64,000 nucleotides of DNA from Solenopsis invicta. Lineage: Eukaryota; Arthropoda; Insecta; Hymenoptera; Formicidae. Made by a program: the position numbers and the translations under genes. The DNA is taken from positions 3,434,501-3,498,500 of the forward strand of contig NC_052669.1 of the NCBI RefSeq assembly GCF_016802725.1, read 5' to 3'. Shown piece by piece: positions 1 through 12,597 of the stretch (within the stretch, counting starts at the first letter, position 1; every line of letters begins with the position of its first letter). The notes below the pieces were generated by a model. That model was not told the origin of the DNA, made no database searches, and worked only from the letters and a program-made list of their open reading frames with translations.

Positions 1-904
1 AATTCTTCAATGTATTGATTTTAAAGTTTAAAATTTTGCACACGTATTATATTGAGTGTTCGAAAAGTGTGGAAATCCTTTAATACTTTTAAAGTTAAGC
101 ATTTTCGAATAAAAATGTTTCAGATAAATGTAAGGTTTAAAATAATCTGTTTACCAATCCTATCAATTTGATCTTGGATAATGTCATTAAGGTCACATCA
201 ATTTTTTAAAATAAAAATTCTATTTCTAATTTTAAAATTTAATAGTTAGTGTTAAGAGCTTTTTAAAACACTATAATAAAGTCATTTTTCATTAAGTATT
301 TTCCGAGTATGAAACTTGAAAGTACAGTATATTGTAACTTTTAAGCTTTTTAACTTGGAAAGTATTTAATAAATAACTTCATTACAGTATTTTCAAAAAC
401 TCTTGAGATCAACTATAATAAAAAATCGACTGCATAAAAAGACAGAGCATCCAAAAAGTATTGAAATCTCTTAATATTTTAAAAACTAATAAACATTTCT
501 GAAAAAAATATTTTATACAAAAGTTAGAAGATTTGAAGTGATGCAGTTGATAAAAATATCAGCTGATGGTATTAAGGTCATGTAAAAATTTCATATTTTC
601 AAATAAAAATTCCTATTTTTGATTGTATTTTTGTATAGTCAATTTATTATAAAGTTATTTTTTGTTAAATATTTTCTGAGTTATAATGCTTCAAAGTTAA
701 AGTTACTTTAAATGGAAAGACAAAATCTATGTAGCATAATAAAATTATAATTAACAATTAATAACCTATAAATAAAAATATTAAATAATTAACTGCAAAT
801 ATAAAAGTAAGTTATAAAAATTAAGAAGAATTTTGTAGTGAATTTAAGTCATTTATGTTTGTATTCAATGATATTATAGAATTATATTTAGCTTTCTGTT
901 TTAG

Positions 905-1494
905 GTTCCAAATGGCATTCCAGGCGAAAAATATTAACACCTACGTTTCATTTCAATATACTTCAGCAATTTGTTGAAATTTTAATCGAGGAGGGCGAGA
1001 GCATGACAAACTCATTAAAAAATGCAGGAAGCACTATTACAAAAGATTTAGTACCGTTTATTAGTGAATACACCCTGAATGCAATATGCGGTATTATATT
1101 TCGTTGCTATTTATGAAGGAGTTTTATCTTGAACAGTATAACGCATTATAAGAGACGATATATAAATTTTATACATGAAATATAATTATTTTAGTAAATT
1201 AAGTTATCTAATTATTTTAGTAAATTAAATATAATTATACATAATTAAACATAATTATTTTAGTAAATTAAAGTTATCTAATTTTATAAAAATATTTTTG
1301 AAATATATTATTATATCACAGTAATTTAACATTTTTTCTAGAAACTGCTATGGGCACCTCTATACAAGGAATGACTTCCGTTCAGCAACAGTATCGAAAA
1401 GCAGTTCACCGGATAAGTGAACTTCTTATTTATAGGTAATTTATATTAAATAACTAATATATGTTATATTAAATAATAAATATACGCTGATTTA

Positions 1495-1557
<63 letters not shown>

Positions 1558-4500
1558 TTAATATTGTACAACAATATTATGATAAATAATTATATTGTAT
1601 TTAATAGAAAACATATGTTAACAATTAACAGTATAAAGTTTATTTGCTTACTTTAACTATGTAAAGACCTATAACTATATAAAATTTGAAGATTTTAATA
1701 TGTTAAACGCTAAAATATTATAACAAATTAATGTTATCAAAAAATCAAATCAATTAATTATTAAATCTTAAATTAATTTCATCTTTGCAACAGAAGTTTT
1801 TAGCTTAGATTAGTGGAATGTTCATAAAAGGTCTTGCATATTTTTAGCATTTTTAAAATTTTTTATATTTAAATATTACACATATTTCCTTTTTTGCAAT
1901 TATTTAAATATTAATAAGTGATTACATATTGTAATTATAGGAATTCTTTACAAAATAATATTAATCATACAGTAGTGGACAAAATAAATCATACATCTTT
2001 CACAACAAATAAATTTGCTAATGTAACTATTCTTTTTTAGATTAGTCAGACATTGGCTAATAAGTGATTGGATATTTGCATTAACACCACAAGGAAGAGA
2101 GCAAGTAAAAGTTTTGAAAATATTGCATGGTTTTACTAATAAGGTACTTCAAAATCTCAGCTTCTTTAATCATTTTTTAAACATTTCATTGTGTAAAATT
2201 ACAAAAAGAAAAAGAATATAAAACTGTCGTATTATTCATGTGAAAAAATAATATAACAGTTTGTAAATGTTAAGAAATACGACTTCAGCATTTACACAAA
2301 CAATAAAAGATAAACCAATCTTGAACGTGTGCAGATTATTGCAGAAAGGAAAAATTATCACAAACGTACCAATGGGCAATACTTGAAAAATTTTAACGAA
2401 AGTATAATAACGGATAATGAAGAAATTGTTGGAAGTATGTAGTATAATTTGAAGCTATTACATTACATTGTCTAATATTGAAAATTGTTGCATACAATTA
2501 TATATTTTTAATATATTTATTTATTAACATTATAATACACATTATTAAACACAATTATTATTAAGTAAAATAATTAAATATTTGTAACATAATTTGATTT
2601 TAAATTTAATGTAGTTTAATACAATAAAACAAACAAAAATTAGTAAAGTAGTATTTATATGATTAAATAATTTGATTTAGTTAAAAAAAAACGGCTGGCT
2701 ATGTTGGATTTTTTAATATACGCGTCTCAAGAGGGTCATTTGACTGATGTTGATATTAGAGAGGAAGTCGATACTTTTATGTTTGAGGTATGGACTTATT
2801 AAACCTTATTCTTTTTTTTTACATATGCACTATCTAAATGTATATTAAATAACAATGTGATTACAGGGTCATGATACTACATCAACCAGTCTTTGCTATA
2901 CTTTAGCATTACTGGCCGAAAACAAAGATATTCAGGTATATTTATCGTTAGTTAAATGAGCGTTATGGTTAAAAGAAAAGTCGAAAGAGTACTTTTAATT
3001 CAATCAATTATTAAAGTAATAGAAACAATAAGCTTTGTTGCTTGCGTATGTGTATGCATGTATGACTTACATATAATGTATTTCTTTTATGCAATGTCTA
3101 GAATATATTTTTAATAGTTTTTTTTTAAATCGTTTTAAATAAAAGTTGTAATACTGACATTACCCATACAACACAGCTTTGCAAAAACATTGTAATATAT
3201 TGCTGCAATGTTTCACTATTATTGTGACAATGGTAAAATGTCCGCCTTGAATTATTGATACATAACATTGCAGAAATGTTAATGTTACAATATTATATAC
3301 AATATTATACAACATTATATATGTTACTGCAACATTATGTGTCAATAATTTTTGAAGTAGACATTTTACCATTGCCATAATGCTGCTAAAATATTCTTAC
3401 TTCTCAAAAACTAAATATTGCGTTTTATCAATACTGATAAAAGCACGATACTTAGATAATTAAAGAAAAAAATAAAAACCTATAATTTATATATTCTGTT
3501 ATTATATAAAATTTTCTAAAATGAACCCGTACAGCAAAATACAATATAGCATTTCAATATTATTTAAACATATATTTTAAACTTATAATTTATATACTTA
3601 AAAAATATTAATTGTAGAATGTTCATAAATTAAACGTAGAAATTCTATTTCTGTGTATGTTAAACAGAATAATGAAAAATTGTCACTATGTGTATATTAA
3701 TGTTATAGGATCGTGTTCGACAAGAAGTTGATGTTGTTATGCAAGAAAATGAAGGAAAACTTACTATAAAATCGCTACAAAATCTACAATACTTAGAGAG
3801 ATGTATAAAAGAATCTTTGCGTTTATATCCGTCTGTTTATTTCATATCACGAATTACTACGGAAGAAGCACAATTAAGTACGTAATTGATCAATCTATTA
3901 ATGTATATTGATTAATCTGCCATTTTAAGTCTAAAACACATTTTCATAGTTGCACAAATTCAAAAACACCTTCGACAAACGATATTTACTGTTACTACGT
4001 TTACACGGCCCAAGTTCCGCCAAAGTTATAACATTGATGTTATGAAACTGGTCAATTACAATGTTTCTATTCTTTGGAGAAATACTTATCATTGGCTAAT
4101 GGCATAACACCGATCTAATAACTCCGGCGTAAATAGGACCGAGTAAACGTAATATGTAACAAAGTTAAAAAAATTAGACTCCGTTATTTTAAGGTCACCA
4201 TTTTGAATTTTGCATCTCTGATTTTAAAATTAAAATCAGTGGTATCAGTGAAAAAACATTATGTAGCTAACGCTTATAATAGTTTAATGACTTTTTCAAT
4301 TTTTCCGGCTTTCTGGCTCACTCTACATTTGATTTATTCCTATAAATTGAAACTGTCACATCAACTTTCTTATTATAATTGTTCTAGACTAATAATATGT
4401 ATCTGCATCACATAAATATTTGATTTTCAATTGTTATAAAACTTTTAATTATTATTTGTATATTTTATCTCTTTATAAAATACTTTTTAGAATCGTATTT

Positions 4501-4973
4501 AATATCTGTCAAAACTTATTTGTATCATTATTTGTAGTCACACTTTCATAAAATATTTTCCAGAATCACATTTAATACCTGTTGGAACAATAATGCATCT
4601 TCATATTTATGGAGTTCATAGAGATCCAAATTTTTGGCCAAATCCGGATGTATTTGATCCAGACAGATTTTTACCAGAAAATAGCCGAAATCGTCATCCT
4701 TATTCATATATACCATTTAGTGCTGGGCCGCGTAATTGCATTGGTAAGATGTTAATTGATATTTTTTTATAAACAGATTATAGTACATATAAAATTGTAG
4801 GTCAACGATTTGCTATGTTGGAAATGAAAGCAATGATAACTCCTTTAATTCACAATTTCTGTTTGGAGCCTGTTGATCTCTTAAAGAATCTCCGGGTAGG
4901 ACCTGATTTGGTACTTCGTCCTCTTGGTGGGCATCGAATAAAATTCATCCCAATCGCCACAAAATGCATATAA
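905..4973 (+). CDS. CYP4: Cytochrome P450, CYP4 family, unit 1 (5' exons outside window)
   Basis: Predicted haem-thiolate monooxygenase of the endoplasmic reticulum; CYP4 enzymes typically hydroxylate fatty acids, hydrocarbons or xenobiotics, but no substrate can be read here. Nine exons are visible: 905-1090, 1342-1435, 2041-2143, 2335-2434, 2681-2787, 2867-2935, 3709-3877, 4564-4743, 4801-4973, all with GT/AG introns. They correspond to exons 4-12 of the complete paralogues. Motifs seen: C-helix KWHSRR, I-helix GHDTT, K-helix ESLR, the PDRF region, haem loop [11 protein letters not shown] with the Cys ligand, stop TAA at 4971-4973. No frame break in the visible part. Exons 1-3 must lie upstream, so bases 1-904 are read as intron 3. 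Intron 9 (2936-3708) and intron 10 (3878-4563) each carry a short inverted-repeat insertion. Family assignment is secure; the subfamily (CYP4AB-like) is inference. Confidence 0.93.
1497..1555. repeat. (TA)n microsatellite
   Basis: About 29 uninterrupted TA units inside an intron of CYP4 unit 1. The same intron of unit 2 holds only a short, interrupted TA run near 18215-18247, so the tract has expanded or contracted since duplication. Confidence 0.9.
3225..3376. repeat. Foldback (inverted-repeat) element in intron 9 of unit 1
   Basis: Two arms of about 55-60 bp are reverse complements with a few mismatches. The left arm starts GACAATGGTAAAATGTC and the right arm ends GACATTTTACCATTGCC. The core is AT-rich. 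The homologous introns of the other units lack it. It looks like a MITE, but no target-site duplication was identified, so its superfamily is unknown. Confidence 0.6.
3996..4151. mobile_element. Short MITE-like element in intron 10 of unit 1
   Basis: Terminal inverted repeats of about 40 bp with roughly 70% match. Both begin TACGTTTAC followed by CGG and later CGCC and AGTTAT at matching offsets. Total length is about 156 bp with no coding capacity. It is absent from intron 10 of the other units. Superfamily uncertain; a TA target site is possible but not proven. Confidence 0.5.
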
Positions 4974-4985
4974 GCAAACTTCATA

Positions 4986-5263
4986 AAACAACTTCATAAA
5001 ACGACAAATGTTTTGTAAAATACAGAATATTATACGTGTTTGTAAAAATACACAAACAATAAAAATGTAATTTCTTTCTAATTAATAAGATTTATTTTAT
5101 TAATGAATTTAAACATATTTTATTTACATCATAATCTATTTATTTGGTCTTACTTAATTATAATCTTTAGAAAAATTACATTTTTATCGTTTGTGTATAT
5201 TTACAAACACGTATAATATTCTGTATTTTACAAAACATTCGTCGTTTTATAAAATTGTTGTTT
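4986..5263. repeat. Inverted duplication of the unit 1 3' UTR
   Basis: The left arm (about 4986-5075) starts 13 bp after the stop codon and includes the AATAAA signal. It is matched by a reverse-complement arm at about 5168-5263 with few mismatches over some 85 bp, separated by a spacer of about 92 bp. The left arm resembles the 3' UTR of unit 4, so it is probably the ancestral strand and the right arm the inverted copy. Confidence 0.75.
5059..5064 (+). promoter_or_regulatory. Candidate polyadenylation signal of unit 1
   Basis: AATAAA lies 86 bp downstream of the unit 1 stop codon, within the left arm of the 3' UTR inverted repeat. Confidence 0.5.
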
Positions 5264-5650
5264 GTTTATTAATACGTAAGTTTATTAAGAAGACTTATGT
5301 ACTGCTGCTTAATCTGTCGTATCTCTTAATAAAGACAAAATTAACCAACATATTGTCTCCATTATTTTTGCACGTAAAAATTTAACAATGTTTTTATTTT
5401 TTATAGGGAAGTGAGTTTAACAGTAAACTTTTTTCACAGGCTAATAATAAATTAATTTGCTTGACAATATATGAGCTTTATTTAAGTGCTAATCAGACTC
5501 GAGAAGTAACGCATTATTTGTAACATCGTATTCGTACGATGTGTTTTTTTTTTTAGTTTATAACACTAAAAGTCATTGTATGACAAAATAGAATGGTGAA
5601 AAATAATTTTTAGAGAATCGCTCCAGGAACCTTCCCAACTTCAGCCAGCT

Positions 5651-5869
5651 ACATTTTTCATAAAATTTGATATTCATCACATTTGTAATTGTGACAAAAG
5701 TTGATAGATTTTATCTTGATACTTTTTAAACTTTGTCACGATGAAAAAATCTCAAGATTTGTGTTTATTAAGTCTATCGTGACAAAGTTTAAACAATATC
5801 GAGATAAAATTTATCAAGTTTTTATCGCTATTACAATTGTGATGAATGTCAAATTTTATGAAAAATGTC
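5651..5869. repeat. Foldback element, dispersed family
   Basis: Left arm 5651-5743 and right arm 5775-5869 are near-complementary, about 90 bp each. The outer ends contain ACATTTTTCATAAAATTTGA and its complement; the centre flanks a sequence ending TTTGTCACGAT. The right half plus about 120 bp downstream (5757-5990) recurs in the same orientation at 10700-10968. Short open frames here (for example 5701-5919) are produced by the palindrome and are not called genes. Confidence 0.65.
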
Positions 5870-6998
5870 ACAAATCAAACAGTTTTTCACGATTTATTTA
5901 TTTATTTATTTCTTTTTAATTTTTTAAAAAAAGCAAAGTATGTAATGAAAAATACAAGCACAATATTTAAAGGTGCCGTGTCAAATACGCGAAGTTATTT
6001 ATATACATATCTATCTATACATATGTCAGTGACTATTTCAAATGTATCATGAAACCGTTGTTCAAAACAAAGCACACGACCGACCGAGAGGTCGTCTTAC
6101 TAACAATACAACGAATTTGGCGCGTTTAGAGAATTCGTCAGTTGCTCTCGAAACAGCCGTCGAACTACACATACATTATATTATATTTATAACAATACAT
6201 ACCAAAATGTATAAAAAATAAATTGTTATTAAAGTTGCGTTTTACAGAAACAATTCGATTATTTATTTCAAGCCCGTATAACATATATAACTGTCTACAA
6301 TTATGTATGGTTATATAAAAATACTTATAATTATATATAAAAATCATGATTAATTGTATGTAATTATATATATTTTAATATTAAAAAGTAGAGTTTCATC
6401 TTTTTCATCGTGTGATTTGCACAATAGTATAATAAAAGAGGATTGAAGTACATTGCTATTGTAATGCTTCATATACGCCAATGATATATTTTAATTAATT
6501 TCATCTTTTATGTCGTCGTTAGTATACATATAATATTGTCGTGCTTAAATAATGAAAGCTATGTGAATGTATATGTGAATGAAAGCTATGTGAAATGTAT
6601 ATTAATAATGATTAAATATCTCTTGAAACCATTTGAATAATGAAGATGCTAAACACTTTAAATATTCGATGAATTATACTGATTTTTCTTTCATTTACAA
6701 AAGATATAAAAAAAAATTATTATAAAAAATGTGAAATAAGGTGTGGAAATTTTCATATTTTACGAAAAATAAAAATGCAATTTTAAGGGTTGGTGCCACG
6801 GGTAACTTAAACAACGCAAATATTTTTATTCTTATCTACATGCATTCTGTAGAGCAAATAAAAAACGTGATGCAACTTCCGTTTAAACATTCCTATATGT
6901 GTCACCATTCTCGGTAGTTATTTTGCTGAAAAGAAAATATAAATTTTCTTCAAGAAGTGATGCTTGTCAAGTAAAGTCTTATACAAAGAAAAAAATAA

Positions 6999-8430
6999 GT
7001 TATCAAACTCCTACCATCATCTCCAATAGTGTCTTATACAGACTTTTCCCACCATCTCTTCCAGCATAATTATCAATATAACCGCTTGAATCCGATTTAA
7101 CTCGGTTTAAACGAACTCCGTCAACGTGAAGATATAGTTTATATTGTGTAATGTGTACGTTGAAGTTTTTAAGTTTTTTATTAAATGTGGTGATTGAATG
7201 TTGCTAATCATAAAAATGTTACATAAACATCTAAATAATGTGTTGTACTCTTATTTTTTTTTTGGTCGAGTTTCAATCTTGGATACTTTTACTATTCACG
7301 ATCAGCTCTGCAAACAGCTCCTGTCACAATATGGTTACTGCAATATGGTTACTGCACTTAGCAGAGGATATTTAATTAGAGTATCAAACAGACTATCAAT
7401 CAAAGCTTCAGACATCATGTAATTTTTCTATTTAAATAGAATTCTTTTTAAATAAAACTTTATCTATTATGTAACTATATCTTAAGGTACTTGTAGCATT
7501 ATTATTAAAATTAACAATCGATTTAAGAAGATACGTTAAATAAATCAAAATGCATTTTAATTTGTTTAATAATTATATAAAATATTACTTCAAACAAAAC
7601 TAATATTATATTAAAATTTTAAGCCAATTGACAGTAGAATTTCTAAAAAAATTACTTTTTAAAATAGCTTTGATGTACATAAAAATTATATGAATCATTA
7701 TATAAAACATTACATGAAAGTAAACTTTTTCGTATGTTCTTGCAATAATTCAGTACCATTTACCAGTAGTGATCGCACGTTGACTGTGAGAGTTAAATAA
7801 GAATAAATGACGCATCATGGGCATCATGCGTAAAACGGAACGCGCCCTAAATCTGTTTGGAGCTATGTACGCATGTTCCGACGTGTTTGTTCGTTACAGG
7901 AATTTTTACAGGATTGCTGATCCATTAGATTTTGTGTTACGCGATACTAGTTTTACGATTCTACGCTTATTTCTTTGCTTATTATTCATTTATATTTTGT
8001 ATATGATCATATCGTTCCCGTGATACATTAGAGGGACCAATTAACTCAATTAAAGCTGAAAAAAATTCTAATGATTTCATTGCGTGGTTTAATAATAATA
8101 AACCGTAGTCTAATTTTTGTTCAATCTTCATAGTGGTAAAAATCCATTAAAACTTGCTTGTCTAACCCTCAAAGTAATTAGTTGATTTCATTCGCAAATT
8201 ATACTACTTCTACTTACTAACTGATCCATGTACACAGGGTGATTTCTAAGTAAGTTTAAAAAATTTTTAAGAGGATATATTTCTAGGTATATTTTATGAA
8301 GAAATGTTTGTTATGAACACTCATTATTATAAATACTCAGTTTTGTTTTCTAAATGCAGAGTGTCAAAATTCAGAAAGAATAAATGAAAATGTTGAAACC
8401 TAGAAACTTGAGATACTATATTTTATATAA
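6999..8430. repeat. Large duplicated block, copy 1
   Basis: About 1.4 kb, collinear with 12598-15100. Shared landmarks are a stretch around 7100-7200 and 12700-12800 before a small open frame, a second small open frame at 7817-8023 matching 13386-13670, and a segment ending near GTACACAGGGTGATTTC. The two small frames begin alike in both copies (MGIMRKT and MLLI) but then diverge with in-frame and out-of-frame changes. I regard them as relics of an unrecognised element or exon rather than genes. Confidence 0.65.
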
Positions 8431-9083
8431 TAATACTTACTGCTCAACAAATACATATTTATTTTGCAAACTGTATTAGATTCTATAATGCTGCAATATA
8501 TGCCATTTCAACAATTGTTATGTTTTTAATAGTATATGTACACGCTTCCTGCAAGCGTTTAATTTTCATACATATCTTAATTTACCGCTACGGCTCTAAC
8601 CTTGCGTTATTAGCTTTTTGGTGTTTCTCGTTTCATCTAGCGCTACTATAATCACGTATGGATGTGCGACCCATGTGCATGTAAGTTCACGAGACACGAG
8701 ACAGAATGAACCATGACAAGTTAGTTAATCGTGCGTTACCACACCGATATTTGTATTAGAACATTTTATTTGCAATAAATAAGTGAAGCACAAGCATTTT
8801 TATTAAGGAGCACAAACAAGGTCAAGAGAACAATCCTTCTCGTTGTGCCACAAGGCAAAAAAGAAAAAGTGCGTCCACATACGCAAGGAGGCAACAAGCC
8901 TCAGAATTAACAGCAATATAAATTAATTTTTGTTTTGTTTTATGGAATTTGGTGAGCTAGATTATACATCTTTAATTTGAGATATTTATTTCTAACTTCA
9001 TTTTATTGCGTTTTAAGTCCGATAATTTGTATCATCACGTAGCTTACAAAATTACAAGAAAATGTATTTAAAAACTGATTTAA

Positions 9084-9760
9084 CCCTTTCAGTGGTAGAC
9101 AGGGGCCAAACTGAGTGGTCCAAAACGGCAGTCAAAAAATTTTGGAATTTTCTATATTGTAGTATATTGTTTGAAAGGGTATAAACAAAGAAATTATTTA
9201 CCATAAATCTCTGGTCGATATATTCACCTGTTCAGAAGTTATTTAGGGTTAAAGTTCGAAAAAAGTTAACTTTGTATTTATCGGTAGGTAACGCAACGTA
9301 TGATTCTAATACTGTACACTCATTCTTTCTTCGTCGAATACTCACGTGAGTATTCGACAAAAAGAGAATGAGTATACAATGTCGGAATCATACGTTGCGT
9401 TACCTAAGGGACTGGCTCGTAAGACAGGGTGGATTGTCAAAAAATTAAAAATTAAATAAAAAAGAAATAACAAGTAAAAAATAAAATAAAACCATACTAA
9501 AATACACAAAAATGAAGTGTAAAATCATCGTTGCAGTCTCCTTCCGATACATTTTGGGGTCATAATAAAATTATATTAATGGAGATAATTTAATACTACT
9601 ACTACAATTTCTATAGAAATCTGCAAGTTTTTTGCTTGTTTTCATGTCAAATTTGCAATCAGCGATCAAACAAACTCCTAGATACCACTTTAAGTGATAC
9701 CAGTGATTTTCACGTTTGTTTAATATTTTACGCCATATGGCGGGCGCACCACCGAAAGGG
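9084..9760. mobile_element. Non-autonomous piggyBac-like element
   Basis: A 677-bp insert flanked on both sides by TTAA (9080-9083 and 9761-9764). Its ends are 13-bp inverted repeats with one mismatch: CCCTTTCAGTGGT at the left, and the right end reads CCCTTTCGGTGGT on the minus strand. TTAA target choice and CCC-starting termini are hallmarks of piggyBac. The paralogous repeat copy near 22650-22680 lacks the insert. There is no transposase; a minus-strand open frame at 9571-9801 runs across the right end and resembles nothing I know. Confidence 0.8.
9285..9406. repeat. 122-bp near-perfect palindrome
   Basis: Two 61-bp arms meet at CTCACGTGAG (9341-9350) with essentially no spacer and only a few mismatches; the ends are TAGGTAACGC and GCGTTACCTA. 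It lies inside the piggyBac-like insert. It may be a nested palindromic MITE or an internal inverted duplication. Confidence 0.8.
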
Positions 9761-10699
9761 TTAAAAATATCATTAAGCATAAAGACTATAGTTTTGATCA
9801 AAAAACAATTTTTCTGATTCTTTCTGAGTTATTCAATTGATAATAACTTATTAATTTAATAATTTATCAACTTATAACTAAAATTTTAATACATTTTCAT
9901 AAAATAAACTAAAACATACTCAAACAAAAAACTTGTCTAATTTAAAAGTTTGAAAATTTATTACATATGATAGATTTAAATACATTTCTACTGAAATTTT
10001 TATTAAGATATTTTGTAAAATCTTTTCAGAAGTGTCACATAAAATGTGAGATATTAAATCCTTGCTGAAAACTTCCTGCAATTATCAATGCTGATATACA
10101 TTTATTATATGCATATACGTTTAATATTGCATATATTCTATTATATCATTATATGAATACACTCTCTAAATTTTTTGGAGTGAATTTTTATTCTAATTAC
10201 GGTGCCACTGACCAATTCACTCCATATGGAGTAAACATTCACATATTTTTATATAATTATATAATAATACGTTAATAAACAATGAGAGAAGTATGTTTAA
10301 TTAAATGTTTATATATACCTTAAAAAGTTTTAAAGTGCTTAAAAATAAAAGAAGCAATTATAACAAATATCAACTATTGCGTTTCAGCATATTAGCTCCA
10401 CTAAGTATGTAACAACAGTCTTCTAGATACATGATTCCAGTAAGTAATTACAAGCAATTCATTACCTAATAACTGGAATAATACAAAAATAATAATGTTC
10501 ATAATACCTATACAACTTATAATACTGTCTTTTTTTCTATAATAAAATCCAAAGCTATTAAAACTTTGTATTTCAAGATATTTGTACTAGATTAAGCGTA
10601 CCCTTTTATTAGGTTACTTCCAGACATTACATAATTTTTTTCGACTCAAGACTCACGATCAGCTAGTACAAAATTCAAGAACTATTAATGTGTATATGA

Positions 10700-10968
10700 G
10701 ATTTTTCTCAAGATATGTGTTTATTAAGTCTATCGTGACAAAGTTCAAATAGTATCAAGATAAATCATCAAGATCTATCAAGTGTTTTTGTCGCAATTGC
10801 AAATGTGATGAATATCAAATTTTATGAAAAATGCCACAAATCAAACAGTTTTTCACGATTTATTTATCTATTTATATTTTAAAATATTTAAAAAAAAAGC
10901 GTTTATAGGGAAATTACAAGCACAATATTTAAAAGTGCCGTGTCAAACACACATAGTTTTTATGTTTT
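10700..10968. repeat. Second copy of the 5757-5990 repeat
   Basis: Matches the right half and downstream flank of the 5651-5869 foldback in direct orientation: CTCAAGAT, GTGTTTATTAAGTCTATCG, then CAAATCAAACAGTTTTTCA and GTGCCGTGTCAAA. The left palindrome arm is missing, so this copy is truncated. Confidence 0.65.
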
Positions 10969-11381
10969 AAGTACGTTTTACGGCGACATAGTATTTGAAA
11001 TATAAGCCTGTATTCAGAACGAGTTTTTAATGAGTGTTGGCGCATATTTTTATCAGTTTAGATTTATTAGTCATTAGACAAATAAGAATAAAATCCCAAC
11101 ATCGTATTAACATAATGTGCGTTCTAAATACCGGTCATAGTTACGCGTTAGAAAAATAAGTAAAAATAAATCTATTAATTGAACAGATATATATCTTCAA
11201 AATTGTTAGTAATACTTGGCTAATTAAAATAATTTCATAAATATTTTTAAGCAATTAATTTTTTATTTAATAATGAATATACCTTTAAATACTTTTTATT
11301 ATTTGGTGTACATTATTCGATTTAAAAAAAAAATTTTTTTAGGATCTAATTGTTTCTTGGTATTATGTTTTCACAATATCT

Positions 11382-11474
11382 CTCTACAGCATAGAATATT
11401 ACACAATATCTCAGTAATATTGTTGCAGTGTTGGAATATTATTATAATATTATAAAAATATTTTGTGCTGTAGA
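11382..11474. repeat. Short hairpin element
   Basis: CTCTACAGCA at the left pairs with TGCTGTAGAG at the right, and about 10 further bases pair inward. Total about 93 bp with an AT-rich core. MITE-like; no target duplication assigned. Confidence 0.45.
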
Positions 11475-11654
11475 GGGTCAGTTAGTTATATTTCCTTCAT
11501 TTTATGGTAATTAAAACTCTACTATTAATTGCATCTATTTATATTTTTTGCATTAATAGGGTTTGCATTTTTATTTTACTATATGATTTCATCTTTATTT
11601 TAATTAAAATAAATGATGCAATGTCACAACCAGTTGCATATTTCATTGTTGATA

Positions 11655-11670
11655 ATGTGTATGCGCGCGC

Positions 11671-11715
<45 letters not shown>

Positions 11716-11730
11716 CGCGCGCGCGCGCGC
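11655..11730. repeat. Compound (TG)n/(CG)n microsatellite
   Basis: About 75 bp of almost pure alternating purine-pyrimidine: a short CG block, a TG block of about 40 bp, then about 12 CG units. The open frames that cross it on both strands are artefacts of the repeat. Confidence 0.9.
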
Positions 11731-12597
11731 AAACATTATGTTTTGCATCTTTTAAATGTTTTATCAATAAATTTTGATAACGCTGCTTTTTTTGTGCAGA
11801 AGTCACATTTGTGTGTGTTCAATGATATAGCGATTGGCTTATTTAGTCTATATATCTTCTCTCAATTACTCGAAGTTACCAATTTATTACGCACGCATAA
11901 TAAAGTTGCGAATTTTTTAGCGCAACAACGAATTCTGTCGATTCTGTTTCAAATTCGGATACGTACAAAAGAAGAAAAAAACGTTTCGGTTCATATATCA
12001 TTGTAAAATCGTATCCTTGAATGTTAGAAGAGTACCAGATTTTTTTTTAATTTGTCAAAACTCAAAAATCTTTTGACAAAAACAATCAGGCATCAATGAC
12101 CAAGTTGGACTGAAGAAGCAGTGAAAAAAACGTTCGGCTACGGAAAGGTTTTAGATTAGATCAGTAAAAACACGTTTATTAAGTACAAGTTTAATAGTGC
12201 GTGTAATTGACATAATATGCATTTCCACTTCTACGTTCAATAGGTAAGTTAAAATTTTTAAGAATAAGAAATGTTACCTTTCGATCAAATCGGGTCTTGG
12301 CGCTTTATTTCTAATCAATGTATCATTTTTTAAATACATTTAGTTCTCTAATATATTTTACAGTAGTTTAAAGGTTCCATTACATGGGAGAATCAAGTGA
12401 CGAGCGTCAAAGCATGCCCAGAAATACGTATAATAATTTTATTGAAACCGTGTTTTCTTAAATATTAAAAGTACTGAAAACTTATAGTTAACATTACATA
12501 CACAGAAGTTTTATAGTTAATATTACATATAAATATAATAAATACAAAATATTGAGACAAATCTTTTATAAATTTTCAGTACTTCATGTTAGAAAAT

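Larger units (their letters stand above)
8437..10235. repeat. Dispersed repeat, copy 1 (interrupted by a piggyBac-like element)
   Basis: Collinear with 21997-23128: both run from AATACTTACTGC through a GC-richer patch (about 8640-8900) to a motif CACTCCAT.TGGAGTAAACATTC near the end. Copy 1 is longer mainly because of the insert at 9084-9760. No coding frame spans it; the parent family is not recognised. Confidence 0.7.

Noticed and set aside
5701..6052. Overlapping small open frames near 5.7-6.0 kb
   Set aside because: They lie in a foldback repeat whose truncated second copy (10700-10968) lacks the frames.
9571..9801. Transposase fragment in the minus strand of the piggyBac-like insert
   Set aside because: The frame crosses the element boundary into flanking DNA and shows none of the piggyBac aspartate or Cys-rich motifs.
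11504..12006. Open frames on both strands across the TG/CG tract (runs of CV, HT and AR residues)
   Set aside because: They are produced by the microsatellite, which is stop-free in several frames; no start context or homology.
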